Positions 33,515 through 43,527 of a stretch of DNA of 64,000 nucleotides are shown here, piece after piece. The notes beneath the pieces were generated by a model. It worked only from the letters and a program-made list of their open reading frames with translations, was not told the DNA's origin and searched no databases. Source of the stretch: Arthrobacter sp. 260 (GTDB lineage: Bacteria > Actinomycetota > Actinomycetes > Actinomycetales > Micrococcaceae); contig NZ_JABFOE010000003.1 of assembly GCF_013116745.1 (NCBI RefSeq), forward strand, positions 248,001 to 312,000. Reading direction: 5' to 3'. The stretch's first letter is position 1. Each line of letters begins with the position of its first letter. Both the position numbers and the translations under genes were made by a program.

Positions 33515-34948
33515 ATGCTGCGTAGCGCGCGCATGATCACAGCAGCGCTGCTGGTTGCCGTGTTCGCGGTCCTCGCCGTGCCGCTGGGCTTCGCCGCAGT
33601 ACCCACGGTTGTTCGCGCACTGGAGGCGCCCGAGCCCACACCCGTGCCCACCACCCCCGACATCCAGTTGCCACCCACTGAGCTGACCCCGCCAGCCGTC
33701 GTCGGTGCGCTTGAACCCGCGGCACCAGCACCCGAGCAAGATATTCTCACCGCAGCGCTGAACGCCGAGCTCGTCCTCGAGGGCCCCGGCGAGATTTCGG
33801 CCATCGTGCTGGACGCCGACTCCGGGGAGAACCTCTTTGAGCGTGGCCCCGACAACCACCAGCTGCCAGCATCGAACCAGAAGCTGCTCACCGCTGCCGC
33901 CGCGATGAGCAAACTTGACCCGACTCGACGGCTCACCACCGCTGTGGTCGCTGGAGACCGACCGAGCGAGCTGGTGTTGGTGGCCGGCGGAGACGTTCTC
34001 CTCACCGCCGGAACGTCAAAGCCCGACGCGGTTGTCGGCCACGCAGGCTTGCAGACCCTCGCGGAGGAAACCCTCGCCGCACTCGACCCCGCCGACTCGC
34101 CGTTCACCGTCACGATCGACGACACCCTGTTCGTCGGGCCCACCCTCAACGCCGGCTGGCTGCCCGGTGACATTGCCGCCGGGGAGATCGCTCCGATCTA
34201 CCCGCTGGCCATCAACTCCTCCTGGATCGACGAGACCGCCAGCGGAGGGCCTCGATCCCCGGATGCGGCCCTCGCCGCAGCGACCGCCTTCCGCGACGCC
34301 CTAGCGCTCGCCGGTGGCGACAGTGGGCTGGAGGTCGCCGTGGAGGTGACCCGGTCGCAGGCACCCGCGGAGGGCGGTGACCAGCTGGCGGCCGTTGATT
34401 CGGCAACCATCGCCGAGCAGGTGCAACACATGCTCCTGACCAGCGACAACTACCTCGCCGAAACCCTCGCCCGCCTGGCGGCACGCGCCAGCGGGCAACC
34501 CGCGTCCTTTGGCGGAGCCACCGAGACCATCGACCGGGTGCTGAATCAGCTGGCCGTTCCCACCGAGTCACTGGTGGTCAGTGACGCGGCTGGCCTTTCA
34601 CCCCGGAACGAAGTCTCCCCCGCCCAGCTCGCCGCAGTGGTACGGGCCATGGTGGTCTCCGATGATCCCGCCCTCGCATCAGCACTGGCCGGACTGCCGG
34701 TCGCCGGGCTGTCGGGCACGCTCCAGGAGAGGTATGCAGACACCGCGACGGCGGCTGGAGCGGGACTGGTACGGGCCAAAACGGGGACCCTGAACGCTGT
34801 AACCGCGCTCAGCGGGTACGTGGTGACCGCCGAGGGGCGGCTGCTGGTGTTCTCGTTCATCGCCAGCGGACTGGATGGGAACACCGGTGAGGCGCGCGCG
34901 GCAATCGACCGGGCCGCAGCAGCCCTGGCAGCGTGCGGCTGCCGATAG
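33515..34948 (+). CDS. dacB: D-alanyl-D-alanine carboxypeptidase/endopeptidase (PBP4, S13 family)
   Basis: The protein acts on peptidoglycan outside the membrane. From the ATG at 33515 (GGGGA upstream) it has 477 residues, with a signal or anchor helix [21 protein letters not shown] at about 8-28 and a Pro/Thr linker. The active-site motifs are SNQK (S-x-x-K, near 122-125), SDN (S-x-N, near 310) and KTG (near 422). The large insertion between the first two is typical of PBP4. It begins the long co-directional block to panC. Confidence 0.9.
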   Translation: MLRSARMITAALLVAVFAVLAVPLGFAAVPTVVRALEAPEPTPVPTTPDIQLPPTELTPPAVVGALEPAAPAPEQDILTAALNAELVLEGPGEISAIVLDADSGENLFERGPDNHQLPASNQKLLTAAAAMSKLDPTRRLTTAVVAGDRPSELVLVAGGDVLLTAGTSKPDAVVGHAGLQTLAEETLAALDPADSPFTVTIDDTLFVGPTLNAGWLPGDIAAGEIAPIYPLAINSSWIDETASGGPRSPDAALAAATAFRDALALAGGDSGLEVAVEVTRSQAPAEGGDQLAAVDSATIAEQVQHMLLTSDNYLAETLARLAARASGQPASFGGATETIDRVLNQLAVPTESLVVSDAAGLSPRNEVSPAQLAAVVRAMVVSDDPALASALAGLPVAGLSGTLQERYADTATAAGAGLVRAKTGTLNAVTALSGYVVTAEGRLLVFSFIASGLDGNTGEARAAIDRAAAALAACGCR

Positions 34949-34980
34949 CTGCCGCTTTCCTCACAGACTAGTGTGATCGA

Positions 34981-36135
34981 ATGGACCCCATGGAGAGCAA
35001 CCTTTCATCCACCGTCCGACACCCGGCCCCGCAGCTGATCAACTGGGACCTCGCGGCAGCCAGTGCTGCGAAGCTCACCCCCGCGGGACCGCAGGTGAGT
35101 GCCCGGGAAATCGAGGCAGTAGTCGCCGATCTGAGAGCGGCGGCAGACGCCTCGATTGGGTACGTACACCAGATCACCGGACTCGACGCGGCTAAGGACC
35201 TGGGCGACTCCGACCTGTTGATCGTTGACCGGGCGTCGTGGGCAAAGGCCAACACCCAAAGTTTCCAGGCTCTGATGGCGCCGGCCCTGGACCACCTGGC
35301 GCGGACCAGGAAGGACCAGCTCACCACCGCCAGCGCCGCGCTCGGTGGGACGGTCACGGGGGCCCAGTTCGGCGCGATCCTGGCGTTCCTCTCGTCCAAG
35401 GTGCTCGGCCAGTACGATCCCTTCGGACCCGCGAGGAACGGAACCGGCGGCCGCCTGATGCTGGTCGCCCCGAACATTCTTGCAATCGAGCGGGAGCTCA
35501 ACGTCGACCCAGCCGATTTCCGCCTGTGGGTGTGCCTGCACGAGCAGACCCACCGGGTCCAGTTCGCCGCCGCGCCCTGGCTGAAAGACCACATGCTCGC
35601 GCACATCTCCGAGCTGACCGAGGGACTCCTCGACAAGGCAGACGGGCTTTCCGAGCGGTTGGCGAAGGCCGCGAAGGGGTTGACAGCCTCCGGCGGATCC
35701 TCCGATGCGGGGACCAGCCCAGCGAGAACCGGTGAGCATGACAACGGGATTCTGTCGTTGCTCCAGGACCCGCAGGACAAGGCGAGAATGTCCCACCTCA
35801 CGGCGGTCATGAGCCTGCTCGAGGGTCACGCGAACGTGGTGATGGACGCCGTTGACGCCAGTATCGTGCCCAGCGTCAAGACCATCCGCCGCCGGTTCAA
35901 TGCCCGGGGGAAGTCCCGCGGGCCTCTGGAGAAATTCCTGCGGCGGCTGCTGGGGCTTGACGCCAAAATGCGTCAATACAGCGATGGTGCGCGGTTTGTA
36001 CGCCGGGTCGTTGACCGGGTGGGGATGGAAGGGTTCAACAGCGTCTGGGCCAGTGCCGATCACCTTCCCACCGAGGAGGAGATCCACGCCCCCGACAAGT
36101 GGATTTACCGGATGGGGCTGCGCGACAGTGATTAG
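34981..36135 (+). CDS. Zinc-dependent metalloprotease-like protein (Zincin_2/DUF2342, F420-biosynthesis-associated family)
   Basis: A 384-residue protein. The block RLWVCLHEQTHRVQFAAAPWL near 181-201 contains HExxH. INWDLAAASAAKL at the N-terminus and MSLLEGHANVVMDAV near 280-294 are family hallmarks; the Glu of the latter is probably the third ligand. Despite a family name mentioning coenzyme F420, these genes sit before tilS in many actinobacteria that have no clear link to F420. The activity is unproven. Its stop overlaps the tilS start region by 8 nt. Confidence 0.87.
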   Translation: MDPMESNLSSTVRHPAPQLINWDLAAASAAKLTPAGPQVSAREIEAVVADLRAAADASIGYVHQITGLDAAKDLGDSDLLIVDRASWAKANTQSFQALMAPALDHLARTRKDQLTTASAALGGTVTGAQFGAILAFLSSKVLGQYDPFGPARNGTGGRLMLVAPNILAIERELNVDPADFRLWVCLHEQTHRVQFAAAPWLKDHMLAHISELTEGLLDKADGLSERLAKAAKGLTASGGSSDAGTSPARTGEHDNGILSLLQDPQDKARMSHLTAVMSLLEGHANVVMDAVDASIVPSVKTIRRRFNARGKSRGPLEKFLRRLLGLDAKMRQYSDGARFVRRVVDRVGMEGFNSVWASADHLPTEEEIHAPDKWIYRMGLRDSD

Positions 36136-37171
36136 GCGGCCCCGGCTCAGCCCGGTGGTGGCCAATGCGCGCAACCTGGTCAGGCGTGCGCTGGAGTCCA
36201 GCAACACGCCCCCGGGATCGCTTCTGCTCGTGGCCTGCAGCGGCGGCCCCGACTCGTTGGCGCTCGCGTCGGTCGCCGTGCACCTCGCGAAATCCGGGGA
36301 ATACCGGGTGGGGGCGGTGGTGGTGGATCACGGACTCCACCCGGACAGCGCCGACGTCGCCGTCGAGGCCGCGCGGAAGCTTACCCTTCTGGGACTGGAC
36401 CCGGTCAGCGTGCGCGCCGTCATTGTCAATCAGCAGGGGATGGGCCCCGAGGCCGCGGCCCGGACGGCCCGGTTTCAGGCACTCGACGCGGCCGCAGAAG
36501 AGGCCGGTGCCGCAGCTGTGCTCCTCGGCCACACCCTCGACGATCAGGCGGAACAGGTACTGCTGGGCCTCGCCCGTGGTTCAGGTACCCGATCCCTCGC
36601 CGGTATGCCCGCCCAGCGGGGCATCTACCTCCGCCCCTTCCTGGGCCTCCTGAGAGAGGAAACGGTCGAGATCTGCCGGTTCGAGGGGCTCGACCCGTGG
36701 CAGGATCCGACCAACTCCGATCCGTCCTTCGCCCGCTCGCGGGTCAGGACCCAGGTGCTGCCCTACCTCGAAGACCAGTTGGGCCCGGGCGTGGCACGCG
36801 CGCTGTACAGGACGTCCCGGATCCTGGCCCAGGACGCCGACTACCTGGATGGGTTGAGCCTGGAACGCTTCGAGCAACTCCAGGTGAGGGACGGTGACGA
36901 CATCCTGCTGTCGGAGGACGCGCTGCGGTCCCTTCCTGCATCCCTGAGGCAACGGGTCCTCGCCCTCGCCGCGGTCCGGCTAGGCGGTGAACAACCCAGT
37001 TTCGAGAGGATCCGGGCTGCGGAGACACTACTTGAGCGGCGCGGCTCCGCGGGTCCGGTGCAACTGGGTGGTTTTGTGAGCGTGCACCGTCAGGTGCGCG
37101 GGAAATCTGTTCCCCAAGGGGACCCAAGCTATGGCAGTCTTGTCTTTAGAAACAACCGCGCGCTTTCCTAA
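36128..37171 (+). CDS. tilS: tRNA(Ile)-lysidine synthetase
   Basis: The enzyme modifies C34 of the CAU anticodon of tRNA-Ile2 to lysidine with ATP and lysine. The GTG at 36128 overlaps the preceding gene by 8 nt, giving 347 residues. The PP-loop SGGPDSLA is near 38-45; [18 protein letters not shown] near 66-83 and [29 protein letters not shown] near 134-162 are N-type ATPase marks. The C-terminal substrate-binding region is short, as in actinobacteria. Its chromosomal place next to hpt and ftsH is widely conserved. Confidence 0.93.
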   Translation: MIRRPRLSPVVANARNLVRRALESSNTPPGSLLLVACSGGPDSLALASVAVHLAKSGEYRVGAVVVDHGLHPDSADVAVEAARKLTLLGLDPVSVRAVIVNQQGMGPEAAARTARFQALDAAAEEAGAAAVLLGHTLDDQAEQVLLGLARGSGTRSLAGMPAQRGIYLRPFLGLLREETVEICRFEGLDPWQDPTNSDPSFARSRVRTQVLPYLEDQLGPGVARALYRTSRILAQDADYLDGLSLERFEQLQVRDGDDILLSEDALRSLPASLRQRVLALAAVRLGGEQPSFERIRAAETLLERRGSAGPVQLGGFVSVHRQVRGKSVPQGDPSYGSLVFRNNRALS

Positions 37172-37212
37172 GTCGCAGGCGCCGCCCAATCCAAAACCTT
37201 CAGGAGCAATTG

Positions 37213-37764
37213 GTGGATTCACAGGACGTCCAGGACGACCTTAAGCATGTTCTCTACACGAAAGAGGAAATCCAGCAGCGCGTTGCCGAGTTGGCGGCCC
37301 AGATCGACAAGGACTATGCCGGCCGTGACCTTCTGATCGTCGGGGTCCTGAAGGGCGCCGTCATGGTGATGGCGGACCTGGCGCGGGCGCTGCACTCCCA
37401 CGTAACGATGGATTGGATGGCGGTGTCCTCCTATGGTTCGGGCACGCAATCCTCAGGCGTCGTCCGTATCCTCAAGGACCTTGAGACGGACCTCATGGGC
37501 AAGCACGTACTGATCGTGGAAGACATCATCGACTCCGGTCTAACCCTTTCCTGGTTGAAATCCAACCTCCAGTCGCGTGGCCCGGCCTCAGTGGAAATCT
37601 GCACTCTGCTGCGGAAACCTGAGGCAGCGAAGGTCAGCATTGACGTGAAATACGTTGGCTACAACATTCCGAACGAGTTCGTGGTCGGTTACGGCCTCGA
37701 CTTCGCCGAAAAGTACCGCAATCTTGACTTCATCGGCACCCTCGCCCCGCACGTCTACGAGTAA
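37213..37764 (+). CDS. hpt: Hypoxanthine phosphoribosyltransferase
   Basis: A purine salvage enzyme that joins hypoxanthine or guanine to PRPP. The GTG at 37213 stands 6 nt after AGGAG; a TTG one codon earlier is possible. 183 residues. The PRPP-binding loop is [17 protein letters not shown] near 97-113; [11 protein letters not shown] near 74-84 is the flexible active-site loop; [12 protein letters not shown] near the C-terminus binds the base. The tilS-hpt-ftsH order is conserved from Bacillus to actinobacteria. Confidence 0.94.
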   Translation: MDSQDVQDDLKHVLYTKEEIQQRVAELAAQIDKDYAGRDLLIVGVLKGAVMVMADLARALHSHVTMDWMAVSSYGSGTQSSGVVRILKDLETDLMGKHVLIVEDIIDSGLTLSWLKSNLQSRGPASVEICTLLRKPEAAKVSIDVKYVGYNIPNEFVVGYGLDFAEKYRNLDFIGTLAPHVYE

Positions 37765-37805
37765 GCCCACCCGCCGGACGGTTCGGTTCGCCGTTAATCT
37801 GTCCG

Positions 37806-37824
37806 CCCATAGGGAACTTATGGG
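37806..37824. promoter_or_regulatory. Inverted repeat in the ftsH upstream region
   Basis: CCCATA-N7-TATGGG lies in the 216-nt gap between hpt and ftsH, about 160 nt before the ftsH start. It could be an operator of the ftsH promoter. The rest of the gap shows no convincing -35/-10 pair to my eye. Evidence is only the symmetry. Confidence 0.3.
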
Positions 37825-37980
37825 TGATTTGGTGCGTGGTTGAGTGCAGACAGTGTAAAGCTTTGTCTAGCTTTTGTTGCGCCGTCCGCGTGACACCGCA
37901 GTGACTGAGCACGGCAGTATTCGAGCACCGCAGTATTTGCTTGTTAGCAGGAGGGACAGGGTCTTGCAGCCCTGAGACGA

Positions 37981-40053
37981 ATGAAATTTAAGAACCTTTT
38001 CAAGGGGCCCATCTTTTGGATCGTGCTCGCCGTCGTGGCGTTGCTGATCATTCTGCCCAACCTGTTCAGCACCAGCAGTTCACGGGTGGATACCAACGTG
38101 GGCCTCGACCTCCTGAATGACAACCAGGTGGAACAGGCGAAGATTTACGACGGCGACCAGCGGGTCGACCTCACCCTGCGCGAGGACTACGAGGACATGG
38201 GCCGGAGCGTCCAGTTCTTCTTTAGCACTGCCCGGGCCGAAGACGTGGTCGCGGCCATCAACGCCTCCGACGTTGACGGCTTCACCGACCAGCCCGCCGA
38301 AAGCAACTGGTTCACCAGCTTCCTCGGCCTGATGCTGCCGTTGCTGATCATCGGTGCCATTTTCTGGTTCCTGCTTTCCCGGATGCAGGGTGGCGGGTCA
38401 AAGGTGATGCAGTTCGGCAAGTCCAAGGCGAAACTCGTGTCCAAAGACATGCCGCAGGTCACCTTCAATGACGTCGCCGGCGCCGATGAAGCGGTCGAGG
38501 AACTGCACGAGATCAAGGAATTCCTGCAGGAACCCGCAAAATTCCAGGCGCTCGGCGCGAAGATCCCGAAGGGCGTCCTCCTGTACGGCCCACCGGGAAC
38601 CGGTAAAACCCTCCTGGCCCGGGCCGTGGCCGGCGAGGCAGGAGTGCCGTTCTACTCCATCTCCGGTTCCGACTTCGTCGAAATGTTTGTCGGGGTGGGT
38701 GCTTCCCGCGTCCGAGACCTGTTTGAACAGGCCAAAGCCAACTCCCCGGCGATCATCTTCGTCGACGAGATCGACGCCGTGGGCCGCCATCGTGGCGCAG
38801 GCGTCGGCGGCGGCAACGACGAACGCGAGCAGACACTGAACCAGCTCCTCGTCGAAATGGACGGCTTCGACGCCACCTCGAATGTGATCCTGATTGCCGC
38901 CACCAACCGGCCCGACGTCCTGGACCCGGCGCTGCTGCGTCCCGGCAGGTTCGACCGGCAGATCGGCGTCGAGGCACCGGACATGCTGGGCCGCGAGCAC
39001 ATCCTGACGGTGCACTCCAAGGGCAAGCCGATGGCGCCCGGAGTGGACCTGAGGTCCGTCGCCAAGAAGACCCCCGGGTTCACGGGCGCCGACCTGGCGA
39101 ACGTTCTCAACGAGGCCGCCCTCTTGACCGCACGCTCCAACGCGCAGCTGATCGATGACCGGGCCCTTGACGAGTCGATTGACCGGGTCATCGCGGGTCC
39201 GCAAAAGCGCAGCCGGGTGATGAAGGAACTGGAACGCAAAATCACCGCCTATCACGAAGGCGGACACGCACTGGTAGCCGCTGCCCTACGCAATACGTCG
39301 CCCGTCACCAAGGTGACCATCCTGCCGCGTGGACGGGCACTGGGTTACACCATGGTGTTGCCCAGCGACGACAAGTACTCGGTGACCCGCAACGAACTGC
39401 TGGACCAGTTGGCGTACGCGATGGGTGGACGGGTTGCAGAGGAGATCGTATTCCACGACCCGTCGACCGGGGCGTCGAACGACATCGAGAAGGCCACCTC
39501 CACCGCCCGGAAGATGGTGACCGAGTACGGAATGAGCGAGCGGATCGGCTCGGTGAAGTTGGGCCAGGGCGGAGGCGAGCCTTTCCTCGGCAGGGACATG
39601 GGCCATGAACGGAACTACTCGGACCACATCGCCTACATCGTCGACGAGGAGATTCGCCGCCTGATCGACAACGCCCATGACGAGGCCTACGAGATCCTGA
39701 CCGAGAACAGGGACGTGCTGGACCGGGTCGCGCTGGAGTTGCTGGAACGGGAGACCCTCAACCAGGCGGAGATCGCCGAGGTCTTCACCGAGATCCGCAA
39801 GCGGGATATTCGCGACGTGTGGCTGTCCAAGGATTCCCGCCCAGTGCATGCGCTGCCTCCCGTCGTGTCGAAGAAGGAGCGCCAGGAAGCAAGCGAAGCC
39901 GGTGAACCAGCCCCTGAGACGGTGGCACCGCAGGACCAGATCGCCGATGCCCGACTTGTTGGCGACTTCGACGTCCACGGATCCGAGTTGCCAACACCTG
40001 AGACCGGCGACGCGTCGACCGGTGGGACGGACGCCGACGGACCTCGCCCCTAA
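37981..40053 (+). CDS. ftsH: ATP-dependent zinc metalloprotease FtsH
   Basis: A 690-residue membrane AAA protease that degrades misfolded and regulatory proteins. Two transmembrane helices (about 9-27 and 110-127) flank the external domain. The AAA module has GPPGTGKT (Walker A, near 203-210), IIFVDEID (Walker B) and the SRH ([24 protein letters not shown]). The M41 domain has HEGGH near 426-430. The C-terminal 80 residues are Pro/Glu/Thr-rich. The ATG at 37981 has only a weak GAGACGA nearby, while a strong AGGAGGGA lies 25 nt upstream. Confidence 0.95.
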   Translation: MKFKNLFKGPIFWIVLAVVALLIILPNLFSTSSSRVDTNVGLDLLNDNQVEQAKIYDGDQRVDLTLREDYEDMGRSVQFFFSTARAEDVVAAINASDVDGFTDQPAESNWFTSFLGLMLPLLIIGAIFWFLLSRMQGGGSKVMQFGKSKAKLVSKDMPQVTFNDVAGADEAVEELHEIKEFLQEPAKFQALGAKIPKGVLLYGPPGTGKTLLARAVAGEAGVPFYSISGSDFVEMFVGVGASRVRDLFEQAKANSPAIIFVDEIDAVGRHRGAGVGGGNDEREQTLNQLLVEMDGFDATSNVILIAATNRPDVLDPALLRPGRFDRQIGVEAPDMLGREHILTVHSKGKPMAPGVDLRSVAKKTPGFTGADLANVLNEAALLTARSNAQLIDDRALDESIDRVIAGPQKRSRVMKELERKITAYHEGGHALVAAALRNTSPVTKVTILPRGRALGYTMVLPSDDKYSVTRNELLDQLAYAMGGRVAEEIVFHDPSTGASNDIEKATSTARKMVTEYGMSERIGSVKLGQGGGEPFLGRDMGHERNYSDHIAYIVDEEIRRLIDNAHDEAYEILTENRDVLDRVALELLERETLNQAEIAEVFTEIRKRDIRDVWLSKDSRPVHALPPVVSKKERQEASEAGEPAPETVAPQDQIADARLVGDFDVHGSELPTPETGDASTGGTDADGPRP

Positions 40054-40088
40054 CGGGCGGTCCTATGGCACCGCGTAGGATTACTTCA

Positions 40089-40706
40089 GTGACAGATTTT
40101 GACGATGAAGTGTTCTCCGCGGCACTCGCAGCGGCTGGCTCGCCGGTGGACCAACCGAGAATCCAGCGGGCGGTGCGCGAGATCCTCGCCGCCATCGGCG
40201 AAGACCCCGACCGCGACGGCCTGGTGGAAACCCCGAAGCGGGTGGCGAAAGCCTATGCGGAGTTCTTCGCCGGGCTGCACCAGGATCCGGCAGAGGTCCT
40301 TTCCACCACTTTCGAGATCGACCATGAGGAACTGGTCCTGGTCAAGGACATCCCGTTCTATTCGACCTGCGAACACCACCTCGTGCCCTTCCACGGGTCA
40401 GCCCACATAGGGTATATCCCCTCGGCTGAGGGCAGGGTCACTGGGCTGAGCAAGCTCGCTCGTCTGGTGGAGGTGTTCGCCCGGCGCCCCCAGGTGCAGG
40501 AGCGGCTCACCACGCAGATTGTCGAGGCCCTCATGACGCACCTGCAACCGAAGGGTGCGATTGTGGTGGTGGAGTGCGAACACATGTGCATGTCCATGCG
40601 TGGCGTGCGTAAACCCGGCGCCAAGACCGTCACGTCAGCAGTCCGCGGCCAGGTGCGGGACCCCGCCACCCGCGCCGAAGCTATGAGCCTGATACTCGGA
40701 AGATAG
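40089..40706 (+). CDS. folE: GTP cyclohydrolase I
   Basis: The first enzyme of folate synthesis, converting GTP to dihydroneopterin triphosphate. I prefer the GTG at 40089 (VTDFDDEV), with AGGA 8 nt upstream, giving 205 residues; an ATG at 40065 is in frame. [19 protein letters not shown] is the N-terminal signature; [18 protein letters not shown] holds the zinc Cys and His, and the second Cys is in [13 protein letters not shown]. It is zinc-dependent type IA. It is the first of four folate genes in a row and probably shares a transcript with ftsH. Confidence 0.94.
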   Translation: MTDFDDEVFSAALAAAGSPVDQPRIQRAVREILAAIGEDPDRDGLVETPKRVAKAYAEFFAGLHQDPAEVLSTTFEIDHEELVLVKDIPFYSTCEHHLVPFHGSAHIGYIPSAEGRVTGLSKLARLVEVFARRPQVQERLTTQIVEALMTHLQPKGAIVVVECEHMCMSMRGVRKPGAKTVTSAVRGQVRDPATRAEAMSLILGR

Positions 40707-40718
40707 GACCACACACCG

Positions 40719-41624
40719 ATGGATTCACTTGCAGCGGCACCGGGAACCGGGCCCGCCACCTCTCCCCTCCCCGTCCTGCGGGTCGCGAAGGTAGCGAAAA
40801 CCTTCGACGACCTCCCCTCCGACCGCTCCCTGGTGATGGGGGTCCTGAACGTTACCCCCGACTCCTTCAGCGACGGCGGCCGTTTCGCCAGCACCGACGA
40901 CGCCATCGCCGAGGGTCTCCGGATGCACTACGCGGGCGCCGACATCATCGACGTGGGCGGCGAATCAACCCGACCCAACGCCGATCAGACGAGCCCCGAC
41001 GAGGAGCAACAGCGCATCTTGCCGGTGGTCGCAGCACTGGTGAAGGCGGGAGCACTCATCAGCGTGGACACCATGCACGCCTCGACCGCAGCCAAGGCGC
41101 TGGACGCCGGGGCCGCCCTGGTCAACGACGTGTCAGGGCTGGACTATGACCCGGCCATGCCCGCTCTGATCGCTGAACGCAACGTCCCCTACGTGCTGCT
41201 GCACCGCCGGGGCACCGCCGCGACCATGGGCTCACTCGCCCAGTATGGGGAGGTGGTGGACGAGGTCATCGCCGAACTGATGAAGGTCCGGGATGCCTTC
41301 GTCGAGGCGGGAGTCGATCCCGGACTGATTATCCTCGACCCCGGCCTGGGCTTCGCCAAGAACGAGGATCACAACTGGGCGATCCTGCGCGCCGTCGACC
41401 GGTTCACCGCGCTGGGCCACCGGGTCCTGATCGGAGCGTCACGCAAACGCTTCCTCGGCACCCTGCTCACCTCAGCAGGGAAAGCCGCAGCCCCCCAGGA
41501 ACGCGACTCGGCGACCGTTGCCGTCTCGGCCCTCGCGGCAGCCGCCGGTGCGTGGGGGGTCCGCGTGCACGACGTCGGCCCCAACCTGGATGCCGTCAAG
41601 GTTTCCGCAGCGTGGACCGACTAG
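40719..41624 (+). CDS. folP: Dihydropteroate synthase
   Basis: The 301-residue sulfonamide-target enzyme joins p-aminobenzoate to hydroxymethyl-dihydropterin pyrophosphate. Both family signatures are visible: MGVLNVTPDSFSDGGRF (about 40-56) and DIIDVGGESTRPNA (about 74-87). LVNDVSGLDYDPAM, HRRGTAATM and GASRKRFLG complete the TIM-barrel loops that bind pterin and phosphate. It is 12 nt after folE. The N-terminal 30 residues are an extension before the barrel. Confidence 0.94.
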   Translation: MDSLAAAPGTGPATSPLPVLRVAKVAKTFDDLPSDRSLVMGVLNVTPDSFSDGGRFASTDDAIAEGLRMHYAGADIIDVGGESTRPNADQTSPDEEQQRILPVVAALVKAGALISVDTMHASTAAKALDAGAALVNDVSGLDYDPAMPALIAERNVPYVLLHRRGTAATMGSLAQYGEVVDEVIAELMKVRDAFVEAGVDPGLIILDPGLGFAKNEDHNWAILRAVDRFTALGHRVLIGASRKRFLGTLLTSAGKAAAPQERDSATVAVSALAAAAGAWGVRVHDVGPNLDAVKVSAAWTD

Positions 41625-41635
41625 GCGAGGTCCCC

Positions 41636-42025
41636 ATGACAACGGTCCAGCAGGACACCATCACGATCACCGGCATCACCGCTGTCGGTTTCCATGGCGT
41701 CTTCGATTCCGAGCGACGGGAGGGCCAGCCCTTCGTCGTCGACGTCGTCCTGCACCTGGACCTCCGTTCAGCCGGAACGACCGACAACCTGGAAGCCACC
41801 GCCCATTACGGAGACGTGGCCGAGCAGGTGGTCGCCGCGATTACCAGCGAACCGTTGAACCTCATCGAAGCGCTGGCTGAGAGAATCGCAGCCGGCCTGC
41901 TCGCCGGATTCCCGGCCGAAACGGTCCAGGTAACTGTTCACAAGCCCCAGGCACCCATCCCGGTCACCTTCGGGGATGTCTCAGTCTCGATTGTCCGCAC
42001 ACGGATCGGTCAGGGATCGTTGTGA
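41636..42025 (+). CDS. folB: Dihydroneopterin aldolase
   Basis: A 129-residue enzyme that cleaves dihydroneopterin to 6-hydroxymethyl-dihydropterin. ITGITAVGFHGVFDSERREGQPFVVDV is the N-terminal tunnel-forming part with the catalytic Glu and Tyr/His equivalents, and the C-terminal VTVHKPQAPIPVTFGDVSVSI includes the conserved KP with the active-site Lys. The ATG at 41636 follows GAGG. The stop overlaps the folK GTG (GTGA), so they are coupled. Confidence 0.93.
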   Translation: MTTVQQDTITITGITAVGFHGVFDSERREGQPFVVDVVLHLDLRSAGTTDNLEATAHYGDVAEQVVAAITSEPLNLIEALAERIAAGLLAGFPAETVQVTVHKPQAPIPVTFGDVSVSIVRTRIGQGSL

Positions 42026-42534
42026 CCGGCAGGGTGCGGTCGGTACTGGCACTGGGCAGCAACCTCGGCGACAGCCACGGCACCCTGTCCCTCGCCGTCG
42101 CGGACCTGGTGGACAACCCGCGGGTCAGGTTGCGTGAAGTCTCACCGGTGGTCCGGTCCACCGCGGTTGGCGGGCCGGAGCAGCCCGACTACCTCAACAT
42201 GGTGATCGAGGTGGAAACCGACCTTGGCCCCTACGAGTTTCTTGCCCACTGCCAGGCCGTCGAGAACCTACACCACCGGACCAGGGACGTCCGGTGGGGC
42301 CCACGGACGCTCGACGTGGACATCATCACGTACGGCGACCAGACTTCCGACGACGAGGTCCTCACCCTTCCTCACCCCCGGGCGGCCGAGCGTGCCTTCG
42401 TCCTGCAACCGTGGGCCTGGATGGACTCCACTGCGAGGCTTGGAGGACGCCTGGTAACCGAACTGGTTGGCAGTACCGCCGACCTCGCAGGAATCCGACC
42501 CTATGAGGGGGCCGATACGCCGTGGGCACCGTAA
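42022..42534 (+). CDS. folK: 2-amino-4-hydroxy-6-hydroxymethyldihydropteridine diphosphokinase
   Basis: A 170-residue enzyme that pyrophosphorylates hydroxymethyl-dihydropterin. ALGSNLGD near 9-16 starts the fold, YLNMVIEVETDL follows, and the signature VRWGPRTLDVDIITYGD near 89-105 binds ATP and two Mg ions (DVD). LPHPRAAERAFVLQPWAWMD closes the site. The GTG at 42022 overlaps folB, and the next gene starts 13 nt before the folK stop, so the whole folate set is tightly coupled. Confidence 0.94.
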   Translation: MTGRVRSVLALGSNLGDSHGTLSLAVADLVDNPRVRLREVSPVVRSTAVGGPEQPDYLNMVIEVETDLGPYEFLAHCQAVENLHHRTRDVRWGPRTLDVDIITYGDQTSDDEVLTLPHPRAAERAFVLQPWAWMDSTARLGGRLVTELVGSTADLAGIRPYEGADTPWAP

Positions 42535-43019
42535 AGTTCAGCTGGCTGGCCGGCTTCGGTGTGGTCGCGGCCATCGCCGGGTGGCTGGTCAACTGGTGGG
42601 CCAACCGCAATGGTTTCCCGGCACCGACACTGCACCTGAGTTCACTGCTGACGGTCGCGGCTATCCTCACCGTGACCCTGATCTTCGGGTTCCGGGTGCT
42701 GCGCTGGCGCAACGGCCGACGCGACCGCGCCCTCAACCCGATCCTCGCCGCCCGCACAGTCGTTCTCGCGCAGGCGACCGCCTACGCGGGAGCGCTGAAC
42801 ACGGGGTGGCACCTGGGCATCCTGGTGGACCAACTGTCACTGGTGGCAGTGCGTGGCGTCACCGGGTCGCTGTGGGGGACCATCGTGCTGGCTGTGAGCG
42901 GTATCGTGATGATCGTTGTCGGTCTGGTGGTGCAGGGATTCTGCCGGCTACCGCCCGATGACGGAGCGGACGGTCTCGACCGTAACGGTAGCCGGAACGA
43001 CGAGGGGGAGTATGCGTAA
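42522..43019 (+). CDS. DUF3180 integral membrane protein
   Basis: A 165-residue protein with four hydrophobic helices (about 7-24, 40-60, 77-98 and 115-138) separated by short loops, with RWRNGRRDRALNPILAARTVVLAQATAYAGAL between helices 2 and 3. The size, layout and place after folK fit the actinobacterial DUF3180 family. The function is unknown. The GTG at 42522 lies inside folK, and its end overlaps the next gene by 8 nt. The hydrophilic tail is Asp/Gly/Arg-rich. Confidence 0.82.
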   Translation: MGTVKFSWLAGFGVVAAIAGWLVNWWANRNGFPAPTLHLSSLLTVAAILTVTLIFGFRVLRWRNGRRDRALNPILAARTVVLAQATAYAGALNTGWHLGILVDQLSLVAVRGVTGSLWGTIVLAVSGIVMIVVGLVVQGFCRLPPDDGADGLDRNGSRNDEGEYA

Positions 43020-43527
43020 GGAACCAATTGACCCGGATGGGCTCGTCTGGAAGCGGGTCTCGCCGAAGTACCTGACCGTCCGGTTGCTCGGCTGGGTGGT
43101 TGGCACGGTCATCAACCTCGCAATCTTCAGCATCCCCCTGGTCCTGGTCCTCACCGACGTCTGGTGGGGTTTCCCGCCACTGTGGGTTGCCTGGGCACTG
43201 CCGATCATTACCCTGGTGATTTGTGTGTGGCGCGGAATCCTCATTCCCCGACAGGTCCGCGCGATCGGCTACGCGGAACGCAACGAGGATCTTCTGATCC
43301 GCACCGGTGTCTTCTACCAGCGCACCATGGTGGTGCCCTACGGCCGGATGCAGTACGTCGACGTTGCGGTGGGTCCGATCGACCGGGCCTTCGGTCTGTG
43401 CAGCCTGAAGCTGCACACCGCTTCCCCCGGCACCAACGCCTCCATCCCGGGACTGCCGGGCGACGAGGGTGCACGCCTCAGGGAGCAACTGTCTGCCCGC
43501 GGTGAGGCGAAGCTGGCCGGACTGTGA
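43012..43527 (+). CDS. Membrane protein with bacterial PH domain (YdbS-like)
   Basis: A 171-residue protein from the ATG at 43012, which has GAGGGGGAG upstream. Two membrane helices (about 24-44 and 50-70) are followed by a bPH2-type domain: RAIGYAERNEDLLIRTGVFYQRTMVVPYGRMQYVDVAVGPIDRAFGLCSLKLHTAS. This YdbS-like arrangement is always next to a larger YdbT-like protein, as here. In Bacillus the YdbS-YdbT pair gives resistance to certain bacteriocins. The role in actinobacteria is not known. Its stop overlaps the next start (GTGA). Confidence 0.85.
   Translation: MRKEPIDPDGLVWKRVSPKYLTVRLLGWVVGTVINLAIFSIPLVLVLTDVWWGFPPLWVAWALPIITLVICVWRGILIPRQVRAIGYAERNEDLLIRTGVFYQRTMVVPYGRMQYVDVAVGPIDRAFGLCSLKLHTASPGTNASIPGLPGDEGARLREQLSARGEAKLAGL

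Noticed and set aside
33373..34173. A 455-residue version of the pyrophosphatase frame
   Set aside because: The added part is antisense to dacB. The pyrophosphatase domain begins at 33372 with AGGAG upstream.
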